The translations under genes and the position numbers were made by a program. 25,082 nucleotides of DNA from Clostridiales bacterium (GTDB lineage: Bacteria; Bacillota; Clostridia; Oscillospirales; CAG-272), in NCBI GenBank assembly GCA_019415985.1, contig DXYE01000033.1, forward strand, positions 1 through 25,082, given 5' to 3'. This document shows, one piece after another, positions 7,909 through 16,016 of this stretch. Below the pieces are notes generated by a model. It searched no databases. It saw only the letters and a program-made list of their open reading frames with translations, and was not told where the DNA came from. Positions within the stretch are counted from its first letter, which is position 1. Each line of letters opens with the position of its first letter.

Positions 7909-8173
7909 GTAAAAACGCAAATAAGTCCGAATTTTGCCGCAAATGTCAATTTTGTACAGATATCGGTAGACCATTTCCGTATTGGTCAATTTTCCTATTG
8001 CCTGCATATGTAAACAGAAATGAAAAGCGATAGGATTCTCCATCGCATATTTATATTATGGAATATTTGTTCGAGATAATGGGAATAATATGAAAATACA
8101 GTGGACGAACCTGGATAAATTTGTGCAAAACGCAGAAAAATTGATTTTTTAAGATCGGAGCGGATGAGAATTG

Positions 8174-8202
8174 TTGACTTTATATCCTGCAAATGCTATA
8201 AT
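8174..8202 (+). promoter_or_regulatory. Sigma-A promoter of the str operon
   Basis: TTGACT and a perfect TATAAT are spaced by 17 nt. The implied start near 8209 gives a leader of about 130 nt before the L7Ae-like gene. Its strength fits a ribosomal-protein/elongation-factor operon. Confidence 0.85.
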
Positions 8203-8337
8203 ATAAACTATATCGGTATGTAATTTATACCGTGTATGCCAACAGGCGGTTCAAAAGCGTCAATATGTGTGGACAGAATTTTGGATTGACCGGCCGGTGA
8301 CAGCTTATAAATCACAACAAGCAAAGGAATGAAGTGT

Positions 8338-8583
8338 ATGACGTCTGAGGAAAAACGCGATTCTCTGATTGTCGGCAGCAATCAGGTGAAAAAAGCGCTG
8401 AGGCGGGGAATGGCTTCACTTGTCTATGTCGCGCATGACGCTGACGCTGGCATTCGTTTCGCCATGCTTGAGATCTGCCGGGAATGCGGCGTGCCTGTAG
8501 ACGAAACCAAAACGGTAAAAGAACTCGGTGAAATGTGCCGCATTGAGGTGGGATGCGCTGTGTGCGCAGAAAAGAGATTTTGA
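8338..8583 (+). CDS. rplGB: L7Ae-family ribosomal protein (YbxF/RplGB-like)
   Basis: An 81-residue basic protein that matches the bacterial L7Ae/L30e-fold kink-turn binders: GSNQVKKALRRGMASLVYVAHDAD, an LEICRECGVPV segment and ELGEMCRIEVGCAVCA. These proteins bind K-turn RNA and associate with the ribosome. In Firmicutes this gene usually sits between rpoC and rpsL. Here it keeps its place before rpsL, but rpoC is absent upstream and the operon starts at its own promoter. The ATG at 8338 is preferred to the one at 8329 because AAAGGA ends 9 nt before it. Confidence 0.9.
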   Translation: MTSEEKRDSLIVGSNQVKKALRRGMASLVYVAHDADAGIRFAMLEICRECGVPVDETKTVKELGEMCRIEVGCAVCAEKRF

Positions 8584-8706
8584 GGGCGGCTGCCGTCAGA
8601 CAAAACAGCATACCTCCGGGTAAATTCGTTGGCCGGAACATAGCGACGGCCGGCAGTATCCGGTTGTATATATAAACATTAAGTTTTAAAGAAAAGGAGG
8701 CGCGAT

Positions 8707-9126
8707 ATGCCAACGTTTAACCAGCTCGTAAGAAAAGAGCGCAAAGCGAAAGAGTATAAATCGAAGACGCCGGTTCTGCAGAAGGGCTTCAACACCCTGA
8801 CCAAGCGTCCGACCGATCAGAGCTCTCCGCAGAAAAGAGGCGTATGCACGAAGGTTACCACAACAACGCCGAAAAAGCCGAACTCTGCGATGCGGAAAAT
8901 CGCCAGAGTCAGACTGTCAAACGGTTTGGAGGCCACGACGTATATTCCTGGAATTGGACACAATCTGCAGGAGCACTCCGTTGTGCTGATACGTGGCGGA
9001 AGAGTCAGAGACCTGCCTGGTGTTCGGTATCATATCATCCGCGGTACGCTTGACGCTCAGGGCGTTGCCAACCGCAATCAGGGACGTTCCAAATACGGCG
9101 CGAAAAAAGCAAAAGCTAAGAAATAA
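8707..9126 (+). CDS. rpsL: 30S ribosomal protein S12
   Basis: A 139-residue S12 with the invariant blocks RGVCT, TTTPKKPNSA, YIPGIGHNLQEHSVVLIRGG and DLPGVRYH. S12 lines the decoding centre and checks codon-anticodon pairing. The N-terminal insertion before SPQKRGVCT is the form usual in low-GC Gram-positives. The lysine equivalent to M. tuberculosis Lys43 is kept (Lys56), but the position equivalent to Lys88 is arginine (Arg101, codon AGA at 9007-9009). K88R is a well-known streptomycin-resistance substitution. The next Asp, the RimO methylthiolation site, is intact. A full AGGAGG site precedes the ATG. Confidence 0.97.
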   Translation: MPTFNQLVRKERKAKEYKSKTPVLQKGFNTLTKRPTDQSSPQKRGVCTKVTTTTPKKPNSAMRKIARVRLSNGLEATTYIPGIGHNLQEHSVVLIRGGRVRDLPGVRYHIIRGTLDAQGVANRNQGRSKYGAKKAKAKK

Positions 9127-9312
9127 GGTGCTATGGGAACAGCGGTTCCCGGACTGTAAAATTTCAGACGTATATGCGAGTGAAAAAGCGACTTGTTTTC
9201 ATAAACAATATGTTTATATATGCAGCCCGCTTGATTTCTTACATGCATTTACGAAACGGAATGCTTTCGAGTACCTGTGATTTCATCAGATATAATGAAG
9301 GAGGGAAGTACA
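9127..9312 (+). other. rpsL-rpsG intergenic region with hairpins
   Basis: The 186-bp gap inside the str operon contains GGGAAC-agcg-GTTCCC just after the rpsL stop and a perfect palindrome ATAAACA-ata-TGTTTAT (9201-9217). Neither has a T-run, so neither is called a terminator. Processing sites or spacer hairpins are possible. The rpsG ribosome-binding site AAGGAGGG lies at its end. Confidence 0.4.
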
Positions 9313-9783
9313 GTGCCGAGAAGAGGTCAAATATCAAAAAGAGACGTTCTGCCGGATCCACTTTATAATTCCAAGCTTGTGACAAAGCTCGTGAACAACA
9401 TCATGTATGACGGCAAGAAGGGCGTTGCTCAGAAAATTGTGTATGACGCGTTTGCCATGGTGGAAGCCAAGACGGAAAAAAATCCACTGGAGGCGTTCCA
9501 GGCGGCGCTTGAAAACATCATGCCCGTTCTGGAGGTTAAGGCGCGCCGGGTAGGCGGTGCCACTTATCAGGTACCTATGGAGGTTAGAGCCGAGAGGCGC
9601 CTGACACTAGGCCTGCGCTGGCTGCGGAACTATTCGCGGCTGCGCAGCGAGAGAACCATGGCGGAGCGGCTGGCCGGTGAAATTGTTGACGCTATGAACA
9701 ATACCGGCGGCGCCGTGAAGAAGAAGGAAGAGATGCACAGAATGGCAGAGGCGAATAAGGCCTTTGCACATTACAGATATTGA
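9313..9783 (+). CDS. rpsG: 30S ribosomal protein S7
   Basis: S7 starts assembly of the 30S head on 16S rRNA and contacts the E-site tRNA. The product begins PRRGQISKRDVLPDPLYNSK and carries RRVGGATYQVPMEV and the C-terminal EANKAFAHYRY, all conserved. I take a GTG start at 9313: it gives exactly 156 residues, the family's usual length, and has AAGGAGGG about 8 nt upstream. The in-frame ATG at 9277 would add 12 non-homologous residues. It is 43 bp from fusA in the same operon. Confidence 0.96.
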   Translation: MPRRGQISKRDVLPDPLYNSKLVTKLVNNIMYDGKKGVAQKIVYDAFAMVEAKTEKNPLEAFQAALENIMPVLEVKARRVGGATYQVPMEVRAERRLTLGLRWLRNYSRLRSERTMAERLAGEIVDAMNNTGGAVKKKEEMHRMAEANKAFAHYRY

Positions 9784-9826
9784 TAACGGCTTTCCGTTAT
9801 CTGAGGAAGAAGGAGTTTTAAGAGCA

Positions 9827-11908
9827 ATGCCGAGAGAATATCCCTTAGAGCTCACGCGGAATATCGGTATCATGGCACACATAGATGCCGGAAAAACGAC
9901 AACGACAGAGCGGATTCTTTTTTATACCGGAAAAACGCACAAGCTGGGTGAAGTGCACGATGGCGGTGCGACCATGGACTGGATGGAGCAGGAGCAGGAG
10001 CGTGGCATCACGATTACATCCGCTGCTACGACCTGCTTTTGGAAGGGGAACCGCATTAATATCATTGACACCCCCGGCCACGTTGACTTTACGGTAGAAG
10101 TCGAGCGTTCTTTGCGCGTTCTCGACGGCTCCGTAACCGTATTCTGCGCAAAAGGCGGTGTGGAGCCGCAGTCTGAAACCGTGTGGCGTCAAGCCGACAA
10201 GTACGGCGTGCCGCGCATGGCTTATGTAAACAAAATGGATATCATGGGAGCGGATTTCTTCCGTGTTGTTTCCATGATGAAGGAACGGCTGAAAACAAAC
10301 GCCGTGCCGATTCAGCTTCCAATCGGAAAAGAGGACTCTTTCCGCGGAATCATCGACCTTGTAAACATGGAAGCCGATGTGTACTACGATGATTTGGGTA
10401 AAAATGTCGTCGTGGAGCCGATTCCGGAAGACATGAAGGAATTGGCGGAGGAATACCGTCAAAACCTGATTGACAGTGTGGCGGAAACAGATGAGGCGCT
10501 GTTTGAAAAATACTGTGCCGGTGAGGAATTCACGACAGAGGAACTCAAACGCGCGATCCGTCTGGCGACCATCCGCAATCAGATGGTGCCTGTGGTCTGC
10601 GGCACATCCTACAGAAACAAGGGCGTTCAGAAGCTGCTGGATGCTGTGATCGATTATATGCCGTCTCCGGTTGATATTCCGGCGATTAAGGGCGTTAATC
10701 CTGACACGGGTGAGGAAGAAGAGCGACCGGCAGGGGACGAGAATCCTTTTGCGGCCCTGGCATTTAAGATCATGACTGACCCTTATGTTGGAAAGTTGTG
10801 CTTTTTCCGCGTCTATTCGGGTAAAATTGAGGCGGGCAGCAGTGCGTACAACTCGACAAAGGGCAACAAAGAACGCTTTGGCCGTATTCTCCAGATGCAT
10901 GCCAATGACCGTAAAGACATTGAAGTCTGTTATTCTGGTGATATCGCTGCGGTTGTCGGTGTGAAGAATACGACGACAGGCGATACACTGTGCGACGAAA
11001 ATCATCCGATCATTCTGGAGTCCATGGAATTTCCGGAGCCGGTTATCCGCGTGGCTATCGAGCCGAAGACTAAGGCTGGTCAGGAAAAGATGGGCATCGC
11101 CCTATCCAAACTGGCGGAAGAAGACCCGACGTTCCGCGCATATACCGACAGTGAAACGGGTCAAACGATTATCGCCGGTATGGGCGAGCTTCACTTGGAA
11201 ATTATCGTCGACCGTCTGCTGCGTGAATTCAAGGTGGAGGCAAATGTAGGCGCACCGCAGGTTTCGTATAAGGAAATGATTCGGAAAACCGTGGATCAGG
11301 ATACGAAATATGCGCGTCAATCCGGCGGTAAGGGTCAGTACGGTCACTGTAAGATCATCATTGAGCCCAACGAGCCGGGCAAAGGTTACGAATTTATCAA
11401 TAAGATTGTCGGCGGTGCGATACCGAAGGAATATATCCCTGCTGTGGACGCCGGTATCCGTGGTGCAATGCAGTCCGGTGTACTGGCAGGCTACGAAGTT
11501 GTCGATGTTAAGGTAACGCTTTACGACGGGTCCTACCATGAAGTGGACTCCTCCGAAATGGCGTTCAAGATCGCCGGTTCCATGGCTTTCAAGGAAGCGA
11601 TGCGGAAGGCGGATCCGGCTTTGACCGAACCGATTATGAAGGTTGTCGTTGTTACGCCTGACGATTATATGGGCGACGTTATCGGCGATTTAAACAGCCG
11701 CCGCGGACAGATTCAAAGTATGGATCCGATTGCAGGCGGTCAGCAGATTACTGCGATGGTTCCGCTGTCTGAAATGTTTGGTTACGCAACCGAGCTTCGT
11801 TCCCGTACGCAGGGACGCGGCGTATATTCTATGGAGCCGAGTCATTTTGCCGAGGTACCGAAATCCATTCAGGAGACCATAATCAGCAACCGCGCAAAAA
11901 ATAACTGA
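9827..11908 (+). CDS. fusA: Elongation factor G
   Basis: A 693-residue GTPase that drives translocation of tRNA and mRNA and, with RRF, ribosome recycling. The G motifs are complete: AHIDAGKTTTTERIL (P-loop), ERGITITSAAT (switch I), DTPGHVDF (G3) and NKMD (G4). The domain II to V sequences are collinear with standard EF-G, including GGAIPKEYIPAVDAGIRGAM and LNSRRGQI. The ATG at 9827 was chosen because MPREYPLELTRNIGIMAHID fits the family and AAGGAG lies 11 nt upstream. It is the fourth gene of the str operon, 69 bp before tuf. Confidence 0.97.
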   Translation: MPREYPLELTRNIGIMAHIDAGKTTTTERILFYTGKTHKLGEVHDGGATMDWMEQEQERGITITSAATTCFWKGNRINIIDTPGHVDFTVEVERSLRVLDGSVTVFCAKGGVEPQSETVWRQADKYGVPRMAYVNKMDIMGADFFRVVSMMKERLKTNAVPIQLPIGKEDSFRGIIDLVNMEADVYYDDLGKNVVVEPIPEDMKELAEEYRQNLIDSVAETDEALFEKYCAGEEFTTEELKRAIRLATIRNQMVPVVCGTSYRNKGVQKLLDAVIDYMPSPVDIPAIKGVNPDTGEEEERPAGDENPFAALAFKIMTDPYVGKLCFFRVYSGKIEAGSSAYNSTKGNKERFGRILQMHANDRKDIEVCYSGDIAAVVGVKNTTTGDTLCDENHPIILESMEFPEPVIRVAIEPKTKAGQEKMGIALSKLAEEDPTFRAYTDSETGQTIIAGMGELHLEIIVDRLLREFKVEANVGAPQVSYKEMIRKTVDQDTKYARQSGGKGQYGHCKIIIEPNEPGKGYEFINKIVGGAIPKEYIPAVDAGIRGAMQSGVLAGYEVVDVKVTLYDGSYHEVDSSEMAFKIAGSMAFKEAMRKADPALTEPIMKVVVVTPDDYMGDVIGDLNSRRGQIQSMDPIAGGQQITAMVPLSEMFGYATELRSRTQGRGVYSMEPSHFAEVPKSIQETIISNRAKNN

Positions 11909-11977
11909 GAGCCCGCAAAACATGCTAATTATAAATAATAAAAATACGGAAAAACCGTAATTGAGGAGGAAAATGCA

Positions 11978-13183
11978 ATGGCAAAGGCTAAATTCGAAAG
12001 AACCAAACCGCATGTAAACATTGGTACCATTGGTCACGTTGACCATGGTAAAACGACGCTGACGGCAGCTATCACCAAAACGCTTGCTCTGAAAAATGAC
12101 AAAATTGAGTTTCTGGCGTACGACCAGATCGACAACGCGCCTGAGGAAAGAGAAAGAGGTATTACCATTAATACCCGTCACGTAGAGTATGAGACAGATA
12201 AGCGTCACTACGCGCATGTGGACTGCCCCGGTCACGCAGACTATGTCAAGAACATGATCACCGGTGCGGCGCAGATGGATGGTGCGATCCTTGTTGTTGC
12301 CGGTACAGACGGCCCGTTGCAGCAGACGCGTGAGCATGTGCTGCTTGCTCGTCAGGTTGGCGTTCCGGCTATCGTCGTGTACATGAATAAGTGCGACATC
12401 GTTGACGACGAGGAGCTTCTGGATCTGGTAGAGATGGAGGTTCGTGACCTGCTTTCTCAGTACGACTTCCCTGGTGATGATATTCCGATCATTCGCGGCT
12501 CCGCAAGAGAGGCTCTGCTTTCCGATTCCAAAGATCCGAGCGATCCCGTTTACGCTTCTATCTTTGAGCTTATGGATGCAGTGGATTCCTATATTCCGAC
12601 GCCTGACAGAAAGGCTGATCTCCCGTTCCTGATGCCTGTTGAGGATGTATTCTCCATCACAGGCCGCGGTACTGTGGCGACAGGCCGTGTTGAGCGCGGT
12701 ACTGTCAAGATGTCTGATGAAGTTGAAATTATCGGTTTGACAGAGGAGAGAAAGAAGACGGTTGTTACCGGTATTGAAATGTTCAGAAAGCTGCTTGACA
12801 GCGCTGAGGCCGGCGACAACATCGGTGTTCTGCTCCGCGGTATTCAGAAGAATGAAATTGAAAGAGGTCAGGTGCTTTGTAAGCCCGGTTCCATCAACCC
12901 GCACACCAAATTTGTCGGACAGGTGTACGTTCTGACGGAAAAGGAAGGTGGACGTCATCAGCCGTTTTTCCCGGGTTACAGACCGCAGTTCTACTTCAGA
13001 ACAACGGACGTTACGGGTGTTATCTCTCTTCCTGCTGATGTTGAGATGTGCCGTCCGGGCGACAATGTAGATATGACAGTAGAGCTGATCACACCGATTG
13101 CAATTGAAAAGGGTCTTCGTTTCGCTATCCGTGAAGGCGGCAGAACTGTAGGCTCCGGTGTTGTAAGCGAAATTATTGCTTAA
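11978..13183 (+). CDS. tuf: Elongation factor Tu
   Basis: A 401-residue EF-Tu, which delivers aminoacyl-tRNA to the ribosome as a GTP complex. GHVDHGKT (P-loop), ERGITINT (switch I), DCPGHADYVKNM (switch II) and NKCD are intact; domains 2 and 3 are complete through GGRTVGSGVV. After TDGP the sequence is LQQTREH where most EF-Tu has MPQTREH, so the usual Pro is Gln115; nearby residues contact EF-Ts. The kirromycin-site Gln in LLARQVG is kept. AGGAGG precedes the ATG and a strong intrinsic terminator follows. There is no rpsJ after it, so the operon ends here. Confidence 0.98.
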   Translation: MAKAKFERTKPHVNIGTIGHVDHGKTTLTAAITKTLALKNDKIEFLAYDQIDNAPEERERGITINTRHVEYETDKRHYAHVDCPGHADYVKNMITGAAQMDGAILVVAGTDGPLQQTREHVLLARQVGVPAIVVYMNKCDIVDDEELLDLVEMEVRDLLSQYDFPGDDIPIIRGSAREALLSDSKDPSDPVYASIFELMDAVDSYIPTPDRKADLPFLMPVEDVFSITGRGTVATGRVERGTVKMSDEVEIIGLTEERKKTVVTGIEMFRKLLDSAEAGDNIGVLLRGIQKNEIERGQVLCKPGSINPHTKFVGQVYVLTEKEGGRHQPFFPGYRPQFYFRTTDVTGVISLPADVEMCRPGDNVDMTVELITPIAIEKGLRFAIREGGRTVGSGVVSEIIA

Positions 13184-13207
13184 TTATATAAATTTATCAA
13201 ACGGAAA

Positions 13208-13243
13208 GCCGGAAGAGCATGGCTGTGCTCTTCCGGCCTTTTT
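13208..13243 (+). terminator. Intrinsic terminator of the str operon
   Basis: A perfect 12-bp stem (GCCGGAAGAGCA/TGCTCTTCCGGC) with a 6-nt loop is followed at once by CTTTTT, 24 bp after the tuf stop. Confidence 0.95.
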
Positions 13244-13366
13244 ATATACTAGCCCTCAAAAAAAACGAAGTCAGCAACTTAATGATTTTCAACAAAACGT
13301 TTGGCGTCAAACAGGCTTTCATGCGGGTAAGGAAAGAATTGTTTGCCTTGTTTCCCATGTGTCATA

Positions 13367-13395
13367 TTGACAGAAAATATATCTTGTGTTAGAAT
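13367..13395 (+). promoter_or_regulatory. Sigma-A promoter of the SLH-phosphoesterase gene
   Basis: A perfect TTGACA (13367-13372) and TAGAAT (13390-13395) are 17 nt apart, about 130 nt before the ATG. Confidence 0.75.
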
Positions 13396-13524
13396 ATTGA
13401 CGAAGCAAAGAGAATTCATATCGTAGGCAGAGAATTCTTAATGCAGGATGCAAAATAGCAGAAAGGAGCAATTCTGAAGGATATTTTGCAGATGATTGCA
13501 GATATCTGAAGAATCAAAAGCAAT

Positions 13525-15060
13525 ATGAAAAAGATGCGTTGGTTGTCCGGGCTTTTAGCTTTGGTTATGCTTGCGGCGGCTTTTATTGTGCCGTCGGCTG
13601 CGGCAGGACTTCCGTTTGAGGACGTTCCGGAGGATAGCTGGTATTACTCATACGTCAGCTATGCGTATGAAAATAAGCTGTTTAATGGAACATCTGATAA
13701 AACGTTTGAACCGCAAACAGCCATGACTCGCGCTATGTTCGTTCGTCTGATGGCGAACTACGATGGTGTAGATCTGAGCGAGGGATATACTACCTCGCCG
13801 TTCAACGATGTCGAAGAGGATAGTTGGTATTTCAGCGCTGTTTCCTGGGCTGCGGAAAACCATGTGGTCAGTGGAACCTCTGCTACAACCTTTAATCCGA
13901 ATGATGCGATTACACGGGAACAGATGTGTCTGCTGCTTCTGAATTATGCAGAGTATGCTGAAATTACCTTTGAAGAAAAGGCGGAAACGGTAACGTTCAG
14001 CGATGAAGCGGAAATCAGCAGTTGGGCTGCCGCTGCGGTGGAGGTCTGCCAAAAGGCGGGCATCGTGTCCGGAAAGGGAGATGGTCGGTTTGACCCCAAA
14101 GGGACGGCATCCCGTGCGGAGGTTGCAACGCTGCTGACCAATTTCCATATGGATTACGCGGACAACGAGGAACCTGGGGAAGCAATCATCCCGCTTGACG
14201 AAGTTCTGGAAAACATAACGCCAATGGAAACAACGATTACGATACCGGGTCTTACAAACGAGTACACCTTCCTGCATGTGACAGATTTACATATGTGCGC
14301 TATGGTGCCCGAAGATGAGCCGCTTGTGAAGTCGCGTTATGAGGTTGCACAGCAAAGGGAGGCGGCTTTCACCGTGGATGGCATGAAATCTGCTGACAGA
14401 CTCCCCTATTTTATGAGCTATGCACAGCATATTCAGGCAGATAAAATCTTGATGACCGGTGATATCATCGATTTTCCGTCTAAAACTAATCTTGAATTGC
14501 TAAAACAAGCGATTGCCGGAAGCAAAATTCCAACCAGTTATATTTTGGGCAATCATGACTGGGTTTATGCGGATTTGCAGATGGGCGAGGGCACAAGAGA
14601 TATGTACGGGCCGAAATTTTTAGATATTTCGGACGGAAATATTGATATGCACTATGATGAATACGAGGATTTGATTGTACTGGCCATCGATAACAGTACA
14701 GACCGCATATCCTCTGAACAGCTAGCGTTAACAGAGGAATTGATGGCCAAGGGGAAGCCGATGCTGATCATGATGCATGTGCCAATGTATTCTCCCACAC
14801 TTTCTGAAGATGTGAAAAAAGCATGGTCTGACAGAGACATTACCCTTGGTGGAGAAGGTATTGTTCATGACAGCAATGCAGACGCGTTTATTGAGATGAT
14901 ATCCGCTGAAAACAGCCCGGTTGAGGGATTGATCGTCGGCCATGTGCATTTTGATCATGAGGACTTGGTTGGCGGCAGCGTAAAGCAGTATATCACAGGC
15001 GCTGCGTATGAAGGTGATTGCCGAGTCATTCGGGTTACGGGAGAGACGGCATCAGAATAA
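13525..15060 (+). CDS. Secreted SLH-domain metallophosphoesterase
   Basis: A 511-residue exported protein. Residues 1-27 form a signal peptide (MKKMRWL, hydrophobic core, PSAAA). Three SLH repeats follow: about 30-85 (FEDVPEDSWYYSYV...TRAM), 92-150 (FNDVEEDSWYFSAV...TREQ) and 157-212 (FSDEAEISSW...SRAE), which anchor proteins to pyruvylated cell-wall polymers. From about 247 a calcineurin-like phosphoesterase domain carries all metal motifs: Asp254 and His256 (DLH), GD-x3-D (311-316), GNHD (342-345), His418 and GHVH (472-475). It is therefore probably an active dinuclear-metal hydrolase on the cell surface; phosphate mono- or diesters are likely substrates, but none can be named. The ATG has only a weak ribosome-binding site. 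Confidence 0.92.
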   Translation: MKKMRWLSGLLALVMLAAAFIVPSAAAGLPFEDVPEDSWYYSYVSYAYENKLFNGTSDKTFEPQTAMTRAMFVRLMANYDGVDLSEGYTTSPFNDVEEDSWYFSAVSWAAENHVVSGTSATTFNPNDAITREQMCLLLLNYAEYAEITFEEKAETVTFSDEAEISSWAAAAVEVCQKAGIVSGKGDGRFDPKGTASRAEVATLLTNFHMDYADNEEPGEAIIPLDEVLENITPMETTITIPGLTNEYTFLHVTDLHMCAMVPEDEPLVKSRYEVAQQREAAFTVDGMKSADRLPYFMSYAQHIQADKILMTGDIIDFPSKTNLELLKQAIAGSKIPTSYILGNHDWVYADLQMGEGTRDMYGPKFLDISDGNIDMHYDEYEDLIVLAIDNSTDRISSEQLALTEELMAKGKPMLIMMHVPMYSPTLSEDVKKAWSDRDITLGGEGIVHDSNADAFIEMISAENSPVEGLIVGHVHFDHEDLVGGSVKQYITGAAYEGDCRVIRVTGETASE

Positions 15061-15384
15061 TAATATAGTAAAAGAGACCGAGAAGACGGTATGTGAGAAG
15101 AAGAGTACTGTCGGTTCGATAGACAGCCGGTGACAGTGAATCAGACTTTATGCGGAAAGAAAATAAATGAAAGCCCCTTGCGTCTTAAAAAACGCAAAGG
15201 GCTTTGGCTTTTATTTGAATTTATAATACCGGAACGACCGCAAGTCACAAAAGGTCTCTGCCAGATAGCAAGAAAAAACTATTCTAAGGCTACATCTCTA
15301 TCGTTTCCATCTCAGGGACAAGATTTCAGAAATCTTTGTATATGAATCACGTATTTTTACTTTGAGACAGCCAGACAAGAAAAG
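15061..15384. other. Convergent gap between the SLH-phosphoesterase gene and ruvX
   Basis: These 324 bases hold the terminator at 15170-15217 and nothing else I can support. A forward open frame across it (15130-15345) overlaps the terminator and shows no recognisable protein features. Confidence 0.6.
15170..15217 (+). terminator. Probable terminator after the SLH-phosphoesterase gene
   Basis: A 14-bp stem with one mismatch (arms 15170-15183 and 15192-15205) is followed by GGCTTTTATTT. It lies 110 bp beyond the stop codon and is the only hairpin-plus-T structure in the gap. Confidence 0.75.
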
Positions 15385-15822
15385 TTAAGTATTTTTTTCA
15401 CTGTCCATATAATTCTGCAGAAGGATCTGAGCGGACAGCGTATCAACAACCGTCTTTCTCTTTTTTGCCGGACGATTGGATTCGTGCAGAATGCGGTGTG
15501 CTGCCGCTGTTGTCAGGCGCTCGTCGTAAAGAATAACCGGAAGCTGTGTATATTCGGCAAGCAGCGTACGAAATGCTTCGGCCTTTTCAGCCCGCGGACC
15601 GTGGGTACCGTTCATATTTACCGGATATCCCAGCACGATTTTGGCAACGCCGTATGAAGCGGCGGCTTCAGCGACCTTTTGCGCTACCTCCCGGTCATAG
15701 GTTGAATGAATGTATCCTATTCCGCTTGCGAGTATACCGAGCGGGTCGGAAACAGCAAGACCTGTACGCGTATCGCCATAGTCCACACCGAGCAGTCTAT
15801 TCTTTTTGCCGAACTGTTCCAT
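15385..15822 (-). CDS. ruvX: Putative pre-16S rRNA nuclease / Holliday junction resolvase homologue RuvX (YqgF)
   Basis: A 145-residue RNase H-fold protein with LLGVDYGDTRTGLAVSDPLG at the N-terminus (catalytic Asp14), VLGYPVNMNGTHGPRAEKAEAF in the middle, DERLTT and the C-terminal VVDTLSAQILLQNYMD holding the last acidic residue. In E. coli YqgF completes 16S rRNA 5'-end maturation; the resolvase role is inferred from the fold. I took the ATG at 15822 because AAAGGAAA lies about 7 nt upstream; an in-frame ATG at 15891 adds non-homologous residues. It is downstream of purM on the same strand with 194 bp between them, so co-transcription is uncertain. Confidence 0.93.
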   Translation of the reverse strand: MEQFGKKNRLLGVDYGDTRTGLAVSDPLGILASGIGYIHSTYDREVAQKVAEAAASYGVAKIVLGYPVNMNGTHGPRAEKAEAFRTLLAEYTQLPVILYDERLTTAAAHRILHESNRPAKKRKTVVDTLSAQILLQNYMDSEKNT

Positions 15823-16016
15823 GATCGTTTCCTTTCGCGTAACGTGTAGTATTAAATGAATGGTAAAAACCATCGATGCATAAAGCCTCATAAATCAAAG
15901 AATGTAAGTACCCGGCTTGCTGTTTTAGTATCCTTATGAACGATATCTGCAAAGCGGCCGTCTGTCGTAGAATCAATGGATCAAGCCGAATTGTTTATGC
16001 ACGGCTTGATAAGAGA
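15823..16016 (-). other. purM-ruvX intergenic region with a hairpin
   Basis: A 9-bp perfect inverted repeat, ATCAAGCCG/CGGCTTGAT (15980-15988 and 16002-16010), lies just after the purM stop. On the reverse strand it is not followed by a T-run, so it would be a weak terminator at best. Confidence 0.4.

Larger units (their letters stand above)
7733..8337. other. Divergent intergenic region carrying the two operon promoters
   Basis: This 605-bp region separates the reverse ABC operon from the forward str operon and has no credible gene. It holds the exporter promoter at 7880-7908 and the str promoter at 8174-8202. The roughly 265 bases between the promoters are AT-rich, and I see no operator-like dyad in them. 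Confidence 0.7.
13184..13524 (+). other. tuf to SLH-phosphoesterase intergenic region
   Basis: These 341 bases hold the str terminator, the promoter of the next gene (13367-13395) and a leader of about 120 nt. The leader contains two copies of AGAGAATTC about 20 bp apart and a strong Shine-Dalgarno (AAAGGAG, 13462-13468) that does not serve the annotated ATG. Confidence 0.6.

Noticed and set aside
9290..9300. TATAAT just before rpsG as an internal promoter
   Set aside because: No -35-like hexamer at a usable distance, and it abuts the ribosome-binding site.
11690..12958. A 422-codon open frame antisense to tuf, and a 386-codon one antisense to fusA (9845-11005)
   Set aside because: They mirror highly expressed genes with biased codon use that removes antisense stops; the translations show no domain and no ribosome-binding site precedes them.
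15107..15125. tRNA T-arm-like GGTTCGA within a CTGTC/GACAG stem
   Set aside because: No acceptor stem, anticodon arm or D-arm can be built around it.
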